Made by a program: the position numbers and the translations under genes. The notes under the pieces were generated by a model. It worked only from the letters and a program-made list of their open reading frames with translations. It was not told the origin of the DNA and searched no databases. A stretch of 32,032 nucleotides of DNA from Halomonadaceae bacterium T82-2 (GTDB lineage Bacteria; Pseudomonadota; Gammaproteobacteria; Pseudomonadales; Halomonadaceae), in assembly GCA_001577635.1 (NCBI GenBank), contig LSBP01000033.1, positions 1-32,032 on the forward strand, given 5' to 3'. Shown here piece after piece: positions 16,076 through 24,079 of the stretch. The number at the start of each line of letters is the position of its first letter. Within the stretch, counting starts at the first letter, position 1.

Positions 16076-17128
16076 TTATTGCTGCGACTCGACGTAGGCG
16101 TCGGTATAGCGGGGGTCGAAGCGCAGCTTGACGTTGGACTCGTTGCCGAACACGCCCTGGGGCGTTTCGATGCCCACGAAGCCCGGGTTGGGGGCCATTT
16201 CGCCGAGCAGGCCGTGCTTGAAGCTGAACTCGGCGACACGCTGCATGGTGGAGAGCAGATCCTCGCTGCGCATCAGTGAGGCGGCCTCGACGGGGTCGGT
16301 GTAGAGGTGGGTGGCGGCGAGCTGGTTCCGGTAGCCGGCGAGGTCGGTGCCGGCGGCCTCGGCCATCTGCGAGAGCGCCTGCTCGTCGCCGGCCTCCATC
16401 GTCTCCATGACTTCATACCAGGCGCCTACCAGGGCATGGCCGAAATCGGGGTTGGCGGCCAGGGTGTCGGTGTTGACCACCATCATGTCGAGGATTTCGC
16501 GGGGGATCTGCTTGGAGGTGTAGACCACGTGGCTGTTGTCCAGTCCGTCGATGGCGCTGAGCTGCGGATTCCAGGTCACCACGGCCTCGATGTCGTCGTT
16601 GGGGTAGATGGCGACGATGTCGGCATCCGAGGTGTTGACGGTCTCGATGTCGCGCTCGGTGAGGCCGACGCTCTCCAGGGCCCGGGCCAGGAAGTAGTGG
16701 GACACGCTGAACTGCACCAGATTGACCTTGCGACCTTTGATGTCGGCCAGGTCGTCGCTGTCCTTGAGCACGATGCCGTCGTTGCCGTCGGAGTAGTCGT
16801 TGATGATCAGCGCGGTGGAATCGACGCCGCTGGCGGCGGGCAGGGTCAGAGCGTCCATGTTGGTCATGGCGCAGCCGTCGACGTTGCCGGAGGTGTACTG
16901 GTTGATGGACTCGATGTAGTCGTTGACCTGCACGAGATCGATGTCGATGTCGTACTTGTCGGCCCACTTGTCGATGATGCCCTGGGTGTCGGCATAGCTC
17001 CACGGCATCCAGCCGGCATAGATCGACCAGCAGACGCTGAAATGGTCGCGGCTCTGGGCATTCGCCAGAGGTGAGGCCAGCAGGGCCGACAAGGTCAGGA
17101 CGGGGAGAGTGAGATTGTGCAAGCGCAT
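16076..17128 (-). CDS. Periplasmic binding protein of the riboswitch-controlled ABC transporter
   Basis: A 350-residue exported solute-binding protein of the nitrate/taurine (NMT1/SsuA-like) class found beside urea carboxylase genes. The signal peptide MRLHNLTLPVLTLSALLAS continues to a cleavage site at ANA|QS. The mature start (FSVCWSIYAGWMPWSYAD), GCAMTNMDALTLPAASGVDSTA and the two-lobe layout fit type II binding proteins. The start ATG at 17128 has GGAGG six bases upstream; the longer open frame runs back into the riboswitch and is not coding. As first gene of the operon it is the direct target of riboswitch control. It presumably captures guanidine or a close relative; the ligand is inference. 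Confidence 0.92.
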   Translation of the reverse strand: MRLHNLTLPVLTLSALLASPLANAQSRDHFSVCWSIYAGWMPWSYADTQGIIDKWADKYDIDIDLVQVNDYIESINQYTSGNVDGCAMTNMDALTLPAASGVDSTALIINDYSDGNDGIVLKDSDDLADIKGRKVNLVQFSVSHYFLARALESVGLTERDIETVNTSDADIVAIYPNDDIEAVVTWNPQLSAIDGLDNSHVVYTSKQIPREILDMMVVNTDTLAANPDFGHALVGAWYEVMETMEAGDEQALSQMAEAAGTDLAGYRNQLAATHLYTDPVEAASLMRSEDLLSTMQRVAEFSFKHGLLGEMAPNPGFVGIETPQGVFGNESNVKLRFDPRYTDAYVESQQ

Positions 17129-17183
17129 GAGGCCTCCAATGGTTTGGCGAAAGGCGGGGGTATCGGTGGCAGCCTGTGACACC

Positions 17184-17316
17184 GTATCCTCCCGGGCTTT
17201 TCTCCCGCCGTGTAACCCGTCGTCAGCCATACTCGTTCAGTGCGGCGGGTCGATGGCTCTCGGACCAGTCATCGCATCGGGGTGAGTAGGTGATGCGATC
17301 GGAACCCTAGCCATCC
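17184..17316 (-). promoter_or_regulatory. Guanidine-I riboswitch (ykkC class)
   Basis: The minus-strand leader carries the conserved blocks of the ykkC guanidine-I aptamer in order: GGCTAGGGTTCCG, then ACTGGTCCGAGAG, then ACGGCGGGAGAAAAG and GCCCGGGAGGATAC. The stems also form: GATGGCT with AGCCATC, ATCGCATC with GATGCGAT, and ACCCG with CGGGT. It sits 55 nt before the ATG of the binding-protein gene. The 55 nt contain no hairpin followed by a U run. GGCTGCC (17174-17168) could pair with the ribosome-binding GGAGGCC (17137-17131), so control of translation seems more likely than termination. Binding of guanidine should turn the operon on. Confidence 0.93.
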
Positions 17317-17543
17317 ATTGGAAACCGAATTGTGTGGCGGCATGGCCGCCGATACCCCTGTTTCTCTCGCTGACACCCGTTACAAAATTCCTGCCAGTCA
17401 GGGTAAATATATTACTTTTCAGCTGGTTGCGATATTTCGAGCAGGAATTGTTCCAGACGGGGATTTTTCAGGAGTACCCTTGTGCTGCTTTTTGGTGCAA
17501 CGCTGATAGTCATTCTCAGCAATGGTGCAGAGTCCATGGAGTG
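17317..17543. other. Upstream region of the guanidine operon
   Basis: Together with the riboswitch and leader this makes a 415-bp gap without a gene (17129-17543). Short plus-strand open frames here have no ribosome site or recognisable protein. Apart from the possible sigma-54 promoter and NtrC-like half-sites, only a weak hairpin (GCTGA/TCAGC, 17502-17520) after the efflux operon is visible; it lacks a T run. Confidence 0.5.
17381..17396 (-). promoter_or_regulatory. Possible sigma-54 promoter of the guanidine operon
   Basis: On the minus strand TGGCAGG-N4-TTGTA matches the -24/-12 consensus TGGCACG-N4-TTGCA with exact GG-N10 spacing, but has GT where GC is expected at -12. The start would fall about 50 nt before the riboswitch. 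TTGCACC (minus strand, 17499-17493) and CTGCACC (17530-17524) lie about 110-145 bp further upstream and look like NtrC half-sites. Nitrogen-limitation control would suit the pathway. An alternative AT-rich -10-like block (TATATT) lies at about 17407-17412. Confidence 0.35.
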
Positions 17544-19583
17544 CTATCGGGCAGGGGCTGTGTCGAGCCGCTCGGCGATTCGCCCGGCCTGCTGATATAG
17601 CGTCAGGCTCAGACGCTCGAGCATGCCCTGCAGCAGATCGGTGCGTGCGTCGGGCAGCGCCTGGTGCTCCCGGACCGTATCGAGCAGGGTGCGGGCGGCA
17701 TCGTCCAGCATCGGATACGACCGGCCATCGGCGCAGTGCCGATAGGCCTCGGCCAGGGCCTGCTGGAAATGTCGCCGGGCACGGCGTACCGCCGCGCTGT
17801 CGGTATCATCGAGCCACTGGCGCAGGCGCAGGCTGCTGGCACCGAGATCCAGACCGGTAAGGCCCAGCGCGAACAGATGACGTTGATCGTCGGGCAGCAT
17901 GTCGTCGTGGCGAGCGAGGGCCAGCAGTCGATCGGCGATATGGCCGCTGAAGCGTGTTTCGGCCTCACCCAGCGAGCCCTGGTCGAGCCGACGCAAGTCC
18001 TGGGCGATGGCGCCGACCAGGCGCCGCTGCCGCAAGGTGGCGCCAAGTCCGGGAAGCAGGCGGAAGCTCATCACCACGGCACTCAGACCGATGATCACCG
18101 CGATCGCGCGGTTGGCGAAGCTATCGAAGGAGAAATCCATGCCATTGCCGGGCATGGTCAGCAGGATATTGAAGATGGTGAAGGCCAGGCAGTAGCCCAT
18201 GGTACGTGGGTTGCCGGCACCCAGCAGACCGAGGAACAGCGGCGTGCCGAAGAGCATGGCGAGCATCGGATAGCCGTTGGCCTGGGACAGCAGAACGTGG
18301 CCGAACAGGAAAGCGCTGGGAATCGCCGCCAGCATGCCCTTGTAGAACATCAGGGTGATTGCCACCGGATTGTCGCGGCTGGCGAAGAATGCCGAGAACA
18401 GTGTCCCGAGCAGCATCGCCACCTGGCCGTTCGACCAGTGAGTGAGGATCCAGAAGGTCGCCAGGCAGCCGAACACGATGCCGGCACGCAGCGCGTTGAC
18501 GCCTGCCGCGAGATGGTCGCGGTGCCAGGACAGTCGGCCGCTGCGGACGTGCTTGCTGCCCGGCGTGACGATCGCCTCGCGCGCATCGAGCATGACGATG
18601 GCGTGGCCGAGAATGTCGCGCAGCCCCAGCACCAGCCGTCGCTGCAGGGGCGCCCGTTGGGTCTCGTCGAGTTCCAGGGCCCGATGGCGCAGCGTCTGCA
18701 AGCGGCTTCTGGCGGCCGGTACACCCTCGACGTTCTCGGCGTCGCGGAAGCCCCGGGCGCATTCCGTGGCCAGCTCGCGAATATCCGCGTCGAGCGCCTC
18801 GTGGCGATCGCGCAGCAGATGATGCATGGCGTGCAGGGTGGCGAAGAAGCGCAGCGTGCGGCGCGTCAGCACGTGGGTGGCGCGGACCCGGCCGTTGCCC
18901 TCCGGCCCCTCGTAGCGTGCCGCCTGGCTGTCGGTTTCGAGCTGAGTCAGCGGCGCCAGACTGCCGGTCAGCGAGGTTTGTAGCTCGGTATCGTCGTGGC
19001 TCGCCTCGAGGCGTTGGGCGGCCTGCAGGAAGGCCTGATTGATCACCGTGTTGGCCTGGTCGGCGAGGTGATCGCGCACCTTGGAGGGCCAAAGCAGCGA
19101 GCTGACCAGGGTCGCGCAGGTCGCCCCCAGGGCCAGTTCGGACAGGCGCGCCACCGCCACGTCGAAGACGCTGGCCGGGTTGCTGCCGGCGATCACCACG
19201 ATCAGCATCGCCGTCACCGCGGCCATGATGCAGCCATAGGAAAAGTTGTTGCGCAGCAGCGAACTGCCGTAGGTACACAGCATGATCCAGGCGGTCAGGG
19301 TGATCAGCGCCGGCACCCGCGCCTGGACGAACAGCGCCATGATCACGGTGCCGGCGACGGCGCCGATGACGGTGCCGCCGATCTGGCAGAGGCCCTTCTC
19401 GATCACCATGCCGCTCATCGGCCGGATCTGCAGGAAGGCCGCCGAGATCAGCGCCCAGTAGGGGCGGTCGAGGTTGAACCAGAGCGCCAGATAGAGCGCC
19501 AGGAACATCGCCAGGGTCGCCTTGATGGCGAACTTGACCGCACTCGCCGACGGGGTGAGATAGGCCTTGAGAAGGGCAGACAT
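17544..19583 (-). CDS. FUSC-family efflux membrane protein (AaeB-like)
   Basis: A 679-residue inner-membrane protein of the fusaric acid resistance/aromatic acid exporter family. The layout is typical: an N-terminal hydrophobic block of about six spans (roughly 15-170), a hydrophilic middle region (about 175-350), a second block of spans (about 365-520) and a soluble helical C-terminus. DRPYWALISAAFLQIRPMSGM is the family's conserved first-domain segment, with GTVIGAVAGT following. It works with the adaptor encoded 10 nt upstream to export hydroxylated aromatic acids or similar toxic weak acids. It is the last gene of a three-gene operon. No LysR-type aaeR regulator gene is adjacent, so the inducer is unknown. 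Confidence 0.9.
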   Translation of the reverse strand: MSALLKAYLTPSASAVKFAIKATLAMFLALYLALWFNLDRPYWALISAAFLQIRPMSGMVIEKGLCQIGGTVIGAVAGTVIMALFVQARVPALITLTAWIMLCTYGSSLLRNNFSYGCIMAAVTAMLIVVIAGSNPASVFDVAVARLSELALGATCATLVSSLLWPSKVRDHLADQANTVINQAFLQAAQRLEASHDDTELQTSLTGSLAPLTQLETDSQAARYEGPEGNGRVRATHVLTRRTLRFFATLHAMHHLLRDRHEALDADIRELATECARGFRDAENVEGVPAARSRLQTLRHRALELDETQRAPLQRRLVLGLRDILGHAIVMLDAREAIVTPGSKHVRSGRLSWHRDHLAAGVNALRAGIVFGCLATFWILTHWSNGQVAMLLGTLFSAFFASRDNPVAITLMFYKGMLAAIPSAFLFGHVLLSQANGYPMLAMLFGTPLFLGLLGAGNPRTMGYCLAFTIFNILLTMPGNGMDFSFDSFANRAIAVIIGLSAVVMSFRLLPGLGATLRQRRLVGAIAQDLRRLDQGSLGEAETRFSGHIADRLLALARHDDMLPDDQRHLFALGLTGLDLGASSLRLRQWLDDTDSAAVRRARRHFQQALAEAYRHCADGRSYPMLDDAARTLLDTVREHQALPDARTDLLQGMLERLSLTLYQQAGRIAERLDTAPAR

Positions 19584-19593
19584 GGCGGTCGGC

Positions 19594-20457
19594 TCAGCGG
19601 TTTTCGTCGACGATGCGTACCGTTGCGGTCATCCCGGCGCTGAGCAGTGTCTCGTCGGGAATGGTGTCGAGCTCGATGCGCACCGGGATGCGCTGAGCGA
19701 GGCGTACCCAGCTGAAGGTCGGCTGTACCCGGGGCAGCAGCTCACTGTTGGTGTCGGTGTTGGCGTTGGCGATGCCGCGCCCGATGCCGGCGACGTGGCC
19801 GCGCAGTTGCGTATTGCCGCTCATCAGGGTCACCCGTGCCGGGGCGCCGACGTGGATGAACGGCATCTTGGTTTCCTCGAAGTAGCCGGTCACGTAGTAG
19901 GAGTTCGAGGCGACCAGCGCCATCACCGGATTGCCGGCGGTCACGTAGTTGCCGGCGTTGAGATGCAAATTGAGGATATGGCCGGCGATCGGGGCTGTCA
20001 CGGTGGTGCGTTTCAGGTCGAGTCGGGCGCGTTCCAGGTCGGCCCGGGCCTGGCCCAGGTTGGCTTCGGCGACCCGGGTGTTGATGCGGGCGACCTCCTG
20101 GTTTTCGGCGCTGATCGCCTGATCGCTCAGATGCTGGCGCCGGGAGGCTTCGTGACGCTTGAGCTCCAGCGTCGCCCGGCGCTGGGCGACCACGGCCTCG
20201 GCCTTGTCGACTGCAGCCTGGTAGCGGGCGTCGTTGATGGTGAACAGCACCTCGCCCTTTTTCACGGCGGCGGTGTCCTGCACGGCCAGGGTGTCGACCC
20301 AGCCCGAGACGTCCGGGGCGATGGTGATGATGTTGGCGCGAACCCGGCCGTCCCGCGTCCAGGGGGTGTACAGGTAGTAGTGCCACAGCCACAGCCCGGC
20401 GGCGACGGCGGCTGCCACGATCAGCAGTGTGACGAGAATGCGGAGCGATCGGCGCAT
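19594..20457 (-). CDS. HlyD-family periplasmic adaptor (AaeA-like)
   Basis: A 287-residue membrane-fusion protein. One N-terminal span (about 7-27, LRILVTLLIVAAAVAAGLW) anchors it in the inner membrane. A split barrel-sandwich (lipoyl-like) domain follows (IITIAPDVSGWVDTLAV, then VTAPIAGHILNLHLNAGNYV). The two halves flank a helical hairpin (about 80-150, EAVVAQRRATLELKRHE). A beta-barrel domain comes after (YVTGYFEETKMPFI). It links the FUSC pump to an outer-membrane channel, which is not in the window. Length fits AaeA (about 310) and EmrA-like short adaptors. The ATG at 20457 shares one base with the TGA of the DUF1656 gene (TGATG), so the two are coupled. Confidence 0.92.
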   Translation of the reverse strand: MRRSLRILVTLLIVAAAVAAGLWLWHYYLYTPWTRDGRVRANIITIAPDVSGWVDTLAVQDTAAVKKGEVLFTINDARYQAAVDKAEAVVAQRRATLELKRHEASRRQHLSDQAISAENQEVARINTRVAEANLGQARADLERARLDLKRTTVTAPIAGHILNLHLNAGNYVTAGNPVMALVASNSYYVTGYFEETKMPFIHVGAPARVTLMSGNTQLRGHVAGIGRGIANANTDTNSELLPRVQPTFSWVRLAQRIPVRIELDTIPDETLLSAGMTATVRIVDENR

Positions 20458-20678
20458 CAGAAGGGCGTCCCTGTCAGCAATGAAGAGGCGAAGGCGATGG
20501 CGGCGGTGAGAATGACGAACAGGGCGGCATCGAACCAGGCTTCGTACCAGAGCACCTGCTGGCCGAGGAAGCGGTGCAGCAGGTTGCGTGTCACCACGGC
20601 GCAGACGAAGCCCAGCAGCGCGTACAGCAGCAAGGGGCTGAAGTAGATGCCGCCCACGGCGATTTCCTGAAGTCCCAT
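20457..20678 (-). CDS. DUF1656 small membrane protein (AaeX-like)
   Basis: A 73-residue membrane protein with two predicted spans (YFSPLLLYALLGFVCAVVTR and AALFVILTAAIAFASSL). Small DUF1656 proteins are the standard first gene of AaeXAB-type efflux operons; their exact role is unknown. The ATG at 20678 has AGGAG upstream; the longer open frame above it lacks similarity and a ribosome site. It is the first gene of the operon and is divergent from the branched-chain amino acid binding-protein gene. Confidence 0.87.
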   Translation of the reverse strand: MGLQEIAVGGIYFSPLLLYALLGFVCAVVTRNLLHRFLGQQVLWYEAWFDAALFVILTAAIAFASSLLTGTPF

Positions 20679-20759
20679 GGCTTCTCCTGGTGTCTTGCCA
20701 CGTCCTGTGCGCCGGCCCATGGTAGCAAGTGACGGGGCTGCATGCCCCCGTGCAAGCGT

Positions 20760-20778
20760 TGACAGGGCGCCGCTGTCA
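20760..20778. promoter_or_regulatory. Inverted repeat in the divergent efflux/ABC promoter region
   Basis: TGACAG and CTGTCA flank 7 bp (centre GGCGCCG). It overlaps a plus-strand TTGACA that could act as a -35 box, though no good -10 box follows at normal spacing. A second GC-rich inverted repeat (ACGGGG/CCCCGT) lies at 20732-20751. It may be an operator for either divergent unit; the regulator is not recognised. Confidence 0.35.
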
Positions 20779-20892
20779 CGCTTTGTGTCTTCGAGGTCTC
20801 CCGCTTATGCTGGACCCGCGTGAATGTCAACGAAGGGTCACGCCCGCCGATCGACAATCAACAATCAAAGGTCTGCAATGGAGGCATATTCC

Positions 20893-22113
20893 ATGACCGT
20901 CAAGAAACCGCTTGTCGCTGCCGTTTCCGCTCTTGCGCTGACGACCAGTCTGTCGGCCCTGGCCGCCCCGATGAAGATTGGGGTGCTGGTGCCGCTGACC
21001 GGTGACCTGCAGAGCTACGGCGAGCCCGCGCTCAAGGCCACGCAGTTGGCCGCCAAGGAGATCAATGCAGCCGGTGGCGTGATGGGCGAGGATGTCCAGA
21101 TCGCCAGCGGCGATACCCAGACCTCGCCGCAGCCGGGGGTGTCCGCGGCCCAGAAGCTGGTCAACGTCGAAGGTGTGAGCGGCATCATGGGTGCACTCTC
21201 CAGCGGCGTGACCATTCCGGTGGCCCAGAGCGTCTCCAAGCCGGGCAAGATCCCGCAGATCAGCAGTGCCTCCACCTCGCCGGTGATCACGTCGCTCGAC
21301 GACGGCGACTTCCTGTTCCGCACGGTGCCCTCGGATGCCTTCCAGGGCGTGGCACTGTCGCAGATCACCGCCGACAAGGGCTACAAGACGGTCAGCATCA
21401 TCTACATCAACAACGACTACGGCAAGGGGCTGGCCGAAGCCTTCACCACCGCGTTCGAGAAGCAGGGCGGCAAGGTCGCCTCGACGGTCGCCTACGAGAA
21501 GGGCCAGCCGGCCTATCGCGGCGAGCTGCAGCAGGCCGACAAGGGCGATCCCGAGGCGCTGGTGCTGATCGGCTATCCGGAGAACGGCCAGACCATCCTG
21601 CGTCAGGCGTTGGAAGGGGGCTACTTCCGCAACTTCGTGTTCACCGACGGCATGAAGGCCCCGGAGCTGGTCGAGAACCTGGGCGCCGAGTACCTCAACG
21701 GCTCGGTGGGTACGGTGCCGCAGGCCCGCGACGACTCCCCCGGGGCGCAGCATTTCAGCACCGCCTATGAAGAGGCCTACGGCGCGGTGCCGCCCAAGCC
21801 TTACCTGGATACCGCCTATGACGCCTTCTACCTGATGGCGCTGGCCGCCGAGGCCGCCGGCTCCACCGACGGTGTGGCGATCCGCGATCATCTGCGCGAG
21901 GTTGCCAACCCGCCGGGCGAGCAGGTCGGTCCCGGCGAGTTCGAGAAGGCGGTGAAGCTGCTCAAGGCGGGCAAGGACATCGACTACGAAGGGGCGTCCG
22001 GTTCGGTCAACTTCGACGACAACGGTGACGTGCCCGGTACCTTCGGCGAGTGGACCTTCGAGGACGGCAAGATCGTCACCAAGCGTATCTTCGAGCCGAC
22101 GATGCCCAAGTAA
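20893..22113 (+). CDS. Branched-chain amino-acid type ABC transporter binding protein
   Basis: A 406-residue exported type I periplasmic binding protein (LivJ/HAAT class). The signal peptide ends near SALA|AP (residue 24/25). The mature protein opens with MKIGVLVPLTGDLQSYGEPAL, the usual first strand, and contains SGVTIPVAQ, ISSASTSPVIT, YINNDYGKG and YLDTAYDAFYLMALA. The start ATG at 20893 has GGAGG eight bases upstream; earlier in-frame ATGs add an unrelated leader. The gene converges on the matching permease/ATPase genes at 22256-25593, which lack their own binding protein, so it is presumably their partner. The ligand could be leucine-type amino acids, an amide or another small carboxylate. 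Confidence 0.92.
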   Translation: MTVKKPLVAAVSALALTTSLSALAAPMKIGVLVPLTGDLQSYGEPALKATQLAAKEINAAGGVMGEDVQIASGDTQTSPQPGVSAAQKLVNVEGVSGIMGALSSGVTIPVAQSVSKPGKIPQISSASTSPVITSLDDGDFLFRTVPSDAFQGVALSQITADKGYKTVSIIYINNDYGKGLAEAFTTAFEKQGGKVASTVAYEKGQPAYRGELQQADKGDPEALVLIGYPENGQTILRQALEGGYFRNFVFTDGMKAPELVENLGAEYLNGSVGTVPQARDDSPGAQHFSTAYEEAYGAVPPKPYLDTAYDAFYLMALAAEAAGSTDGVAIRDHLREVANPPGEQVGPGEFEKAVKLLKAGKDIDYEGASGSVNFDDNGDVPGTFGEWTFEDGKIVTKRIFEPTMPK

Positions 22114-22172
22114 GCTGCCGTGATGCGGCGGTTGGCGGCATGGGCCGCCAGCCGCTGCCACGCTGCAACGCG

Positions 22173-22204
22173 AAGCCCCGGCCATGGCCCCATGGCCGGG
22201 GCTT
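22173..22204. terminator. Intrinsic terminator between binding-protein and livM genes
   Basis: A perfect 14-bp stem (22173-22186 with 22191-22204) with a 4-base loop, ending in CTTTCT on the plus strand. It lies between two convergent genes and can serve the binding-protein gene; the minus-strand side has GAAAG/CTTCG and is less clear. Confidence 0.82.
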
Positions 22205-22255
22205 TCTGATGGCCTGCAGGCTCAGCCCGCCCGAGAGCGGCACTGAGCCAGCCGC

Positions 22256-23209
22256 CTATCGGGAACGGCGATCCCGGGCGATCAGGCGGGGCGGCTTTTC
22301 GGGGAGCAGCCCCTGCGGGCGCAGGACCAGGATGACCTGCAGCAGCACACCGATCAGCAGCACGCGCAGTGCCGCGCCCTGGGTGGCGTGTTCAGCCGGC
22401 AGCATGTCGGTGAACAGCTCGGTGACCGACCAGATGCCCCAGACCACCACCGCACCGAGGATGGCACCGCGGTTGTTGCCGCTGCCCCCGGCGATCAGCA
22501 TGACCCAGACGATGAAGGTGCCGTAGAGCGGGCGGAAGGCTTCGGGGCTGAGGAAGCCGAAGAAGTGGGCGTACAGCCCGCCGCCCAGGCCCATGATTGC
22601 CGAGCCGAGCACGAACGCCTGGAGGCGGAAGTTGGCGATGTCCTTGCCGGCCGCCGCGGTGGCCGGCTCGTTCTCGCGGATCGCGCGCAGCACGCGGCCC
22701 CAGGGCGAAGCGTAGGCACGCTCGACCAGGAAGTAGACGCCGACCACGAAGACCACCACTACCAGCAGGTAGCCCAGCGGTGTGTCCAGCGGAGTGCCCT
22801 GTAGCGGCCGCGGAATGCCGGCGATACCGCGCACGCCGTTGGAGAGCCAGTCCTCGTTCTTGATGAACAGGCGAATCATCTCGGCGATGCCGATCGAGGC
22901 GATCGCCAGATAGTCGGTGCGCAGGCGCGCGGTGATCAGGCCGATGATCACGCCGATGATCGTCGAGGCGATCACGGCGCCCCCCAGGCCTACCAGGAAG
23001 GGCAGGCCGAAGCCCCCCAGATAGGCGGGGCTGCCGGGGGTGGTGAGGATGGCGCTGGTGTAGGCGCCCACCGCGAAGAAGCCGGCGATACCGATATTGA
23101 ACTGGCCCGTGAAGCCCCACTGCATGTTGAGCCCCAGGGCGAGCACGGCATAGACCCCGGCGAAGGTCAGAAACGAGACGAGATAGGACGCGATGCCGGT
23201 GAGTTCCAT
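22256..23209 (-). CDS. livM: Branched-chain amino-acid type ABC permease (LivM)
   Basis: A 317-residue inner-membrane subunit with about nine predicted spans. The LivM family pattern is clear: YAVLALGLNMQWGFTGQFNIGI, the ARLRTDYLAIASIGIAEMIR loop, the docking segment RVLRAIRENEPATAAAGKDI, and a C-terminal LRPQGLLPEKPPR. The start ATG at 23209 shares one base with the TGA of livH (TGATG). It forms the channel with LivH. Last gene of the operon livG-livF-livH-livM, an order in which the ATPases come first. Confidence 0.92.
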   Translation of the reverse strand: MELTGIASYLVSFLTFAGVYAVLALGLNMQWGFTGQFNIGIAGFFAVGAYTSAILTTPGSPAYLGGFGLPFLVGLGGAVIASTIIGVIIGLITARLRTDYLAIASIGIAEMIRLFIKNEDWLSNGVRGIAGIPRPLQGTPLDTPLGYLLVVVVFVVGVYFLVERAYASPWGRVLRAIRENEPATAAAGKDIANFRLQAFVLGSAIMGLGGGLYAHFFGFLSPEAFRPLYGTFIVWVMLIAGGSGNNRGAILGAVVVWGIWSVTELFTDMLPAEHATQGAALRVLLIGVLLQVILVLRPQGLLPEKPPRLIARDRRSR

Positions 23210-24078
23210 CAGACTGTCCCCTTGAAGATGCCCTGCGGGCGCAGGATGAGCATGCCGACCATGATCGCGAAGGCCACGGCGGGCTTGTAGGCGGCGGGGA
23301 TGATCAGCGTCGACATCTCCATGGAGACGCCGATGATCATGCCGCCGGCGATCGCGCCGTAGGGCCGGCCGATGCCGCCGAGGATGGTGGCGGCGAAGAC
23401 CGGCAGCAGGGCGCTCCAGCCCATCACCGGGTGCAGGCGCGTATCGATGCCCAGGAACACCCCGGCCGCCGCGGCCAGGGCGCCGCCGATCACCCAGGTG
23501 ACCATGATCACCCGTTCGGCGGGGATGCCCGAGACCAGCGCCAGGTCCATATTGTCGGACATGGCGCGCATGGCCTTGCCCAGCCGGGTGCGGGTCAGGA
23601 ACAGGTGCACCGCCATCACCAGCCCCAGCGAGATCAGCACGATCCACAGGTGATCGGGCTTGAGGCGGATGCCGCCCAGCCAGTCGAGGCGCCAGGGGAA
23701 CTGGATGCCGGTAGTGTAGCTCTGGTTGTCGGAGCCCCAGATCAGCTGCACCAGGCTGCGCAGGATCAGCGCCATGCCGAACGAGGCGATCAGCAGGATC
23801 ACCGGCTGGGTGCGGCGAATGCGCCGATAGAGCACCTGGTCGATGAATACCGCGACCACCGCCATGCCGACCATCGCCGCGGGCAGTGCCCACCAGGCGC
23901 TGAGTCCGAAGGCGGAAATGAAGGTCAGGCCCAGGTAGGCGCCTAGTGTCATGAAATCGCCGTGGGCGAAGTGGGCAAAGCGCAGGATGCCGAAGATCAT
24001 CGACACGCCGATGGCGCCCATGGTCAGCACGCTGCCCAGCACCAGGCCGTAGACGAGCAGTTGCAGGATATCGGTCAT
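23209..24078 (-). CDS. livH: Branched-chain amino-acid type ABC permease (LivH)
   Basis: A 289-residue inner-membrane subunit with about eight spans. LivH features: VYGLVLGSVLTMGAIGVSMIFG followed by ILRFAHFAHGDFMTLGAY, the loop TRLGKAMRAMSDNMDLALVSG for ATPase contact, and GIGRPYGAIAGGMIIGVSME. The start ATG at 24078 lies one base after the livF stop codon. It pairs with LivM. Confidence 0.92.
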   Translation of the reverse strand: MTDILQLLVYGLVLGSVLTMGAIGVSMIFGILRFAHFAHGDFMTLGAYLGLTFISAFGLSAWWALPAAMVGMAVVAVFIDQVLYRRIRRTQPVILLIASFGMALILRSLVQLIWGSDNQSYTTGIQFPWRLDWLGGIRLKPDHLWIVLISLGLVMAVHLFLTRTRLGKAMRAMSDNMDLALVSGIPAERVIMVTWVIGGALAAAAGVFLGIDTRLHPVMGWSALLPVFAATILGGIGRPYGAIAGGMIIGVSMEMSTLIIPAAYKPAVAFAIMVGMLILRPQGIFKGTV

Positions 24079-24079
24079 C

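Noticed and set aside
16055-17230. Longer N-terminus for the ABC binding protein starting at 17230
   Set aside because: The extra 34 codons lie in and just after the riboswitch aptamer and precede a normal signal peptide; ATG 17128 has a good ribosome site.
17318-17600. Short plus-strand open frames opposite the guanidine operon upstream region
   Set aside because: They overlap the riboswitch flank and regulatory region, lack a ribosome site and look like random translation.
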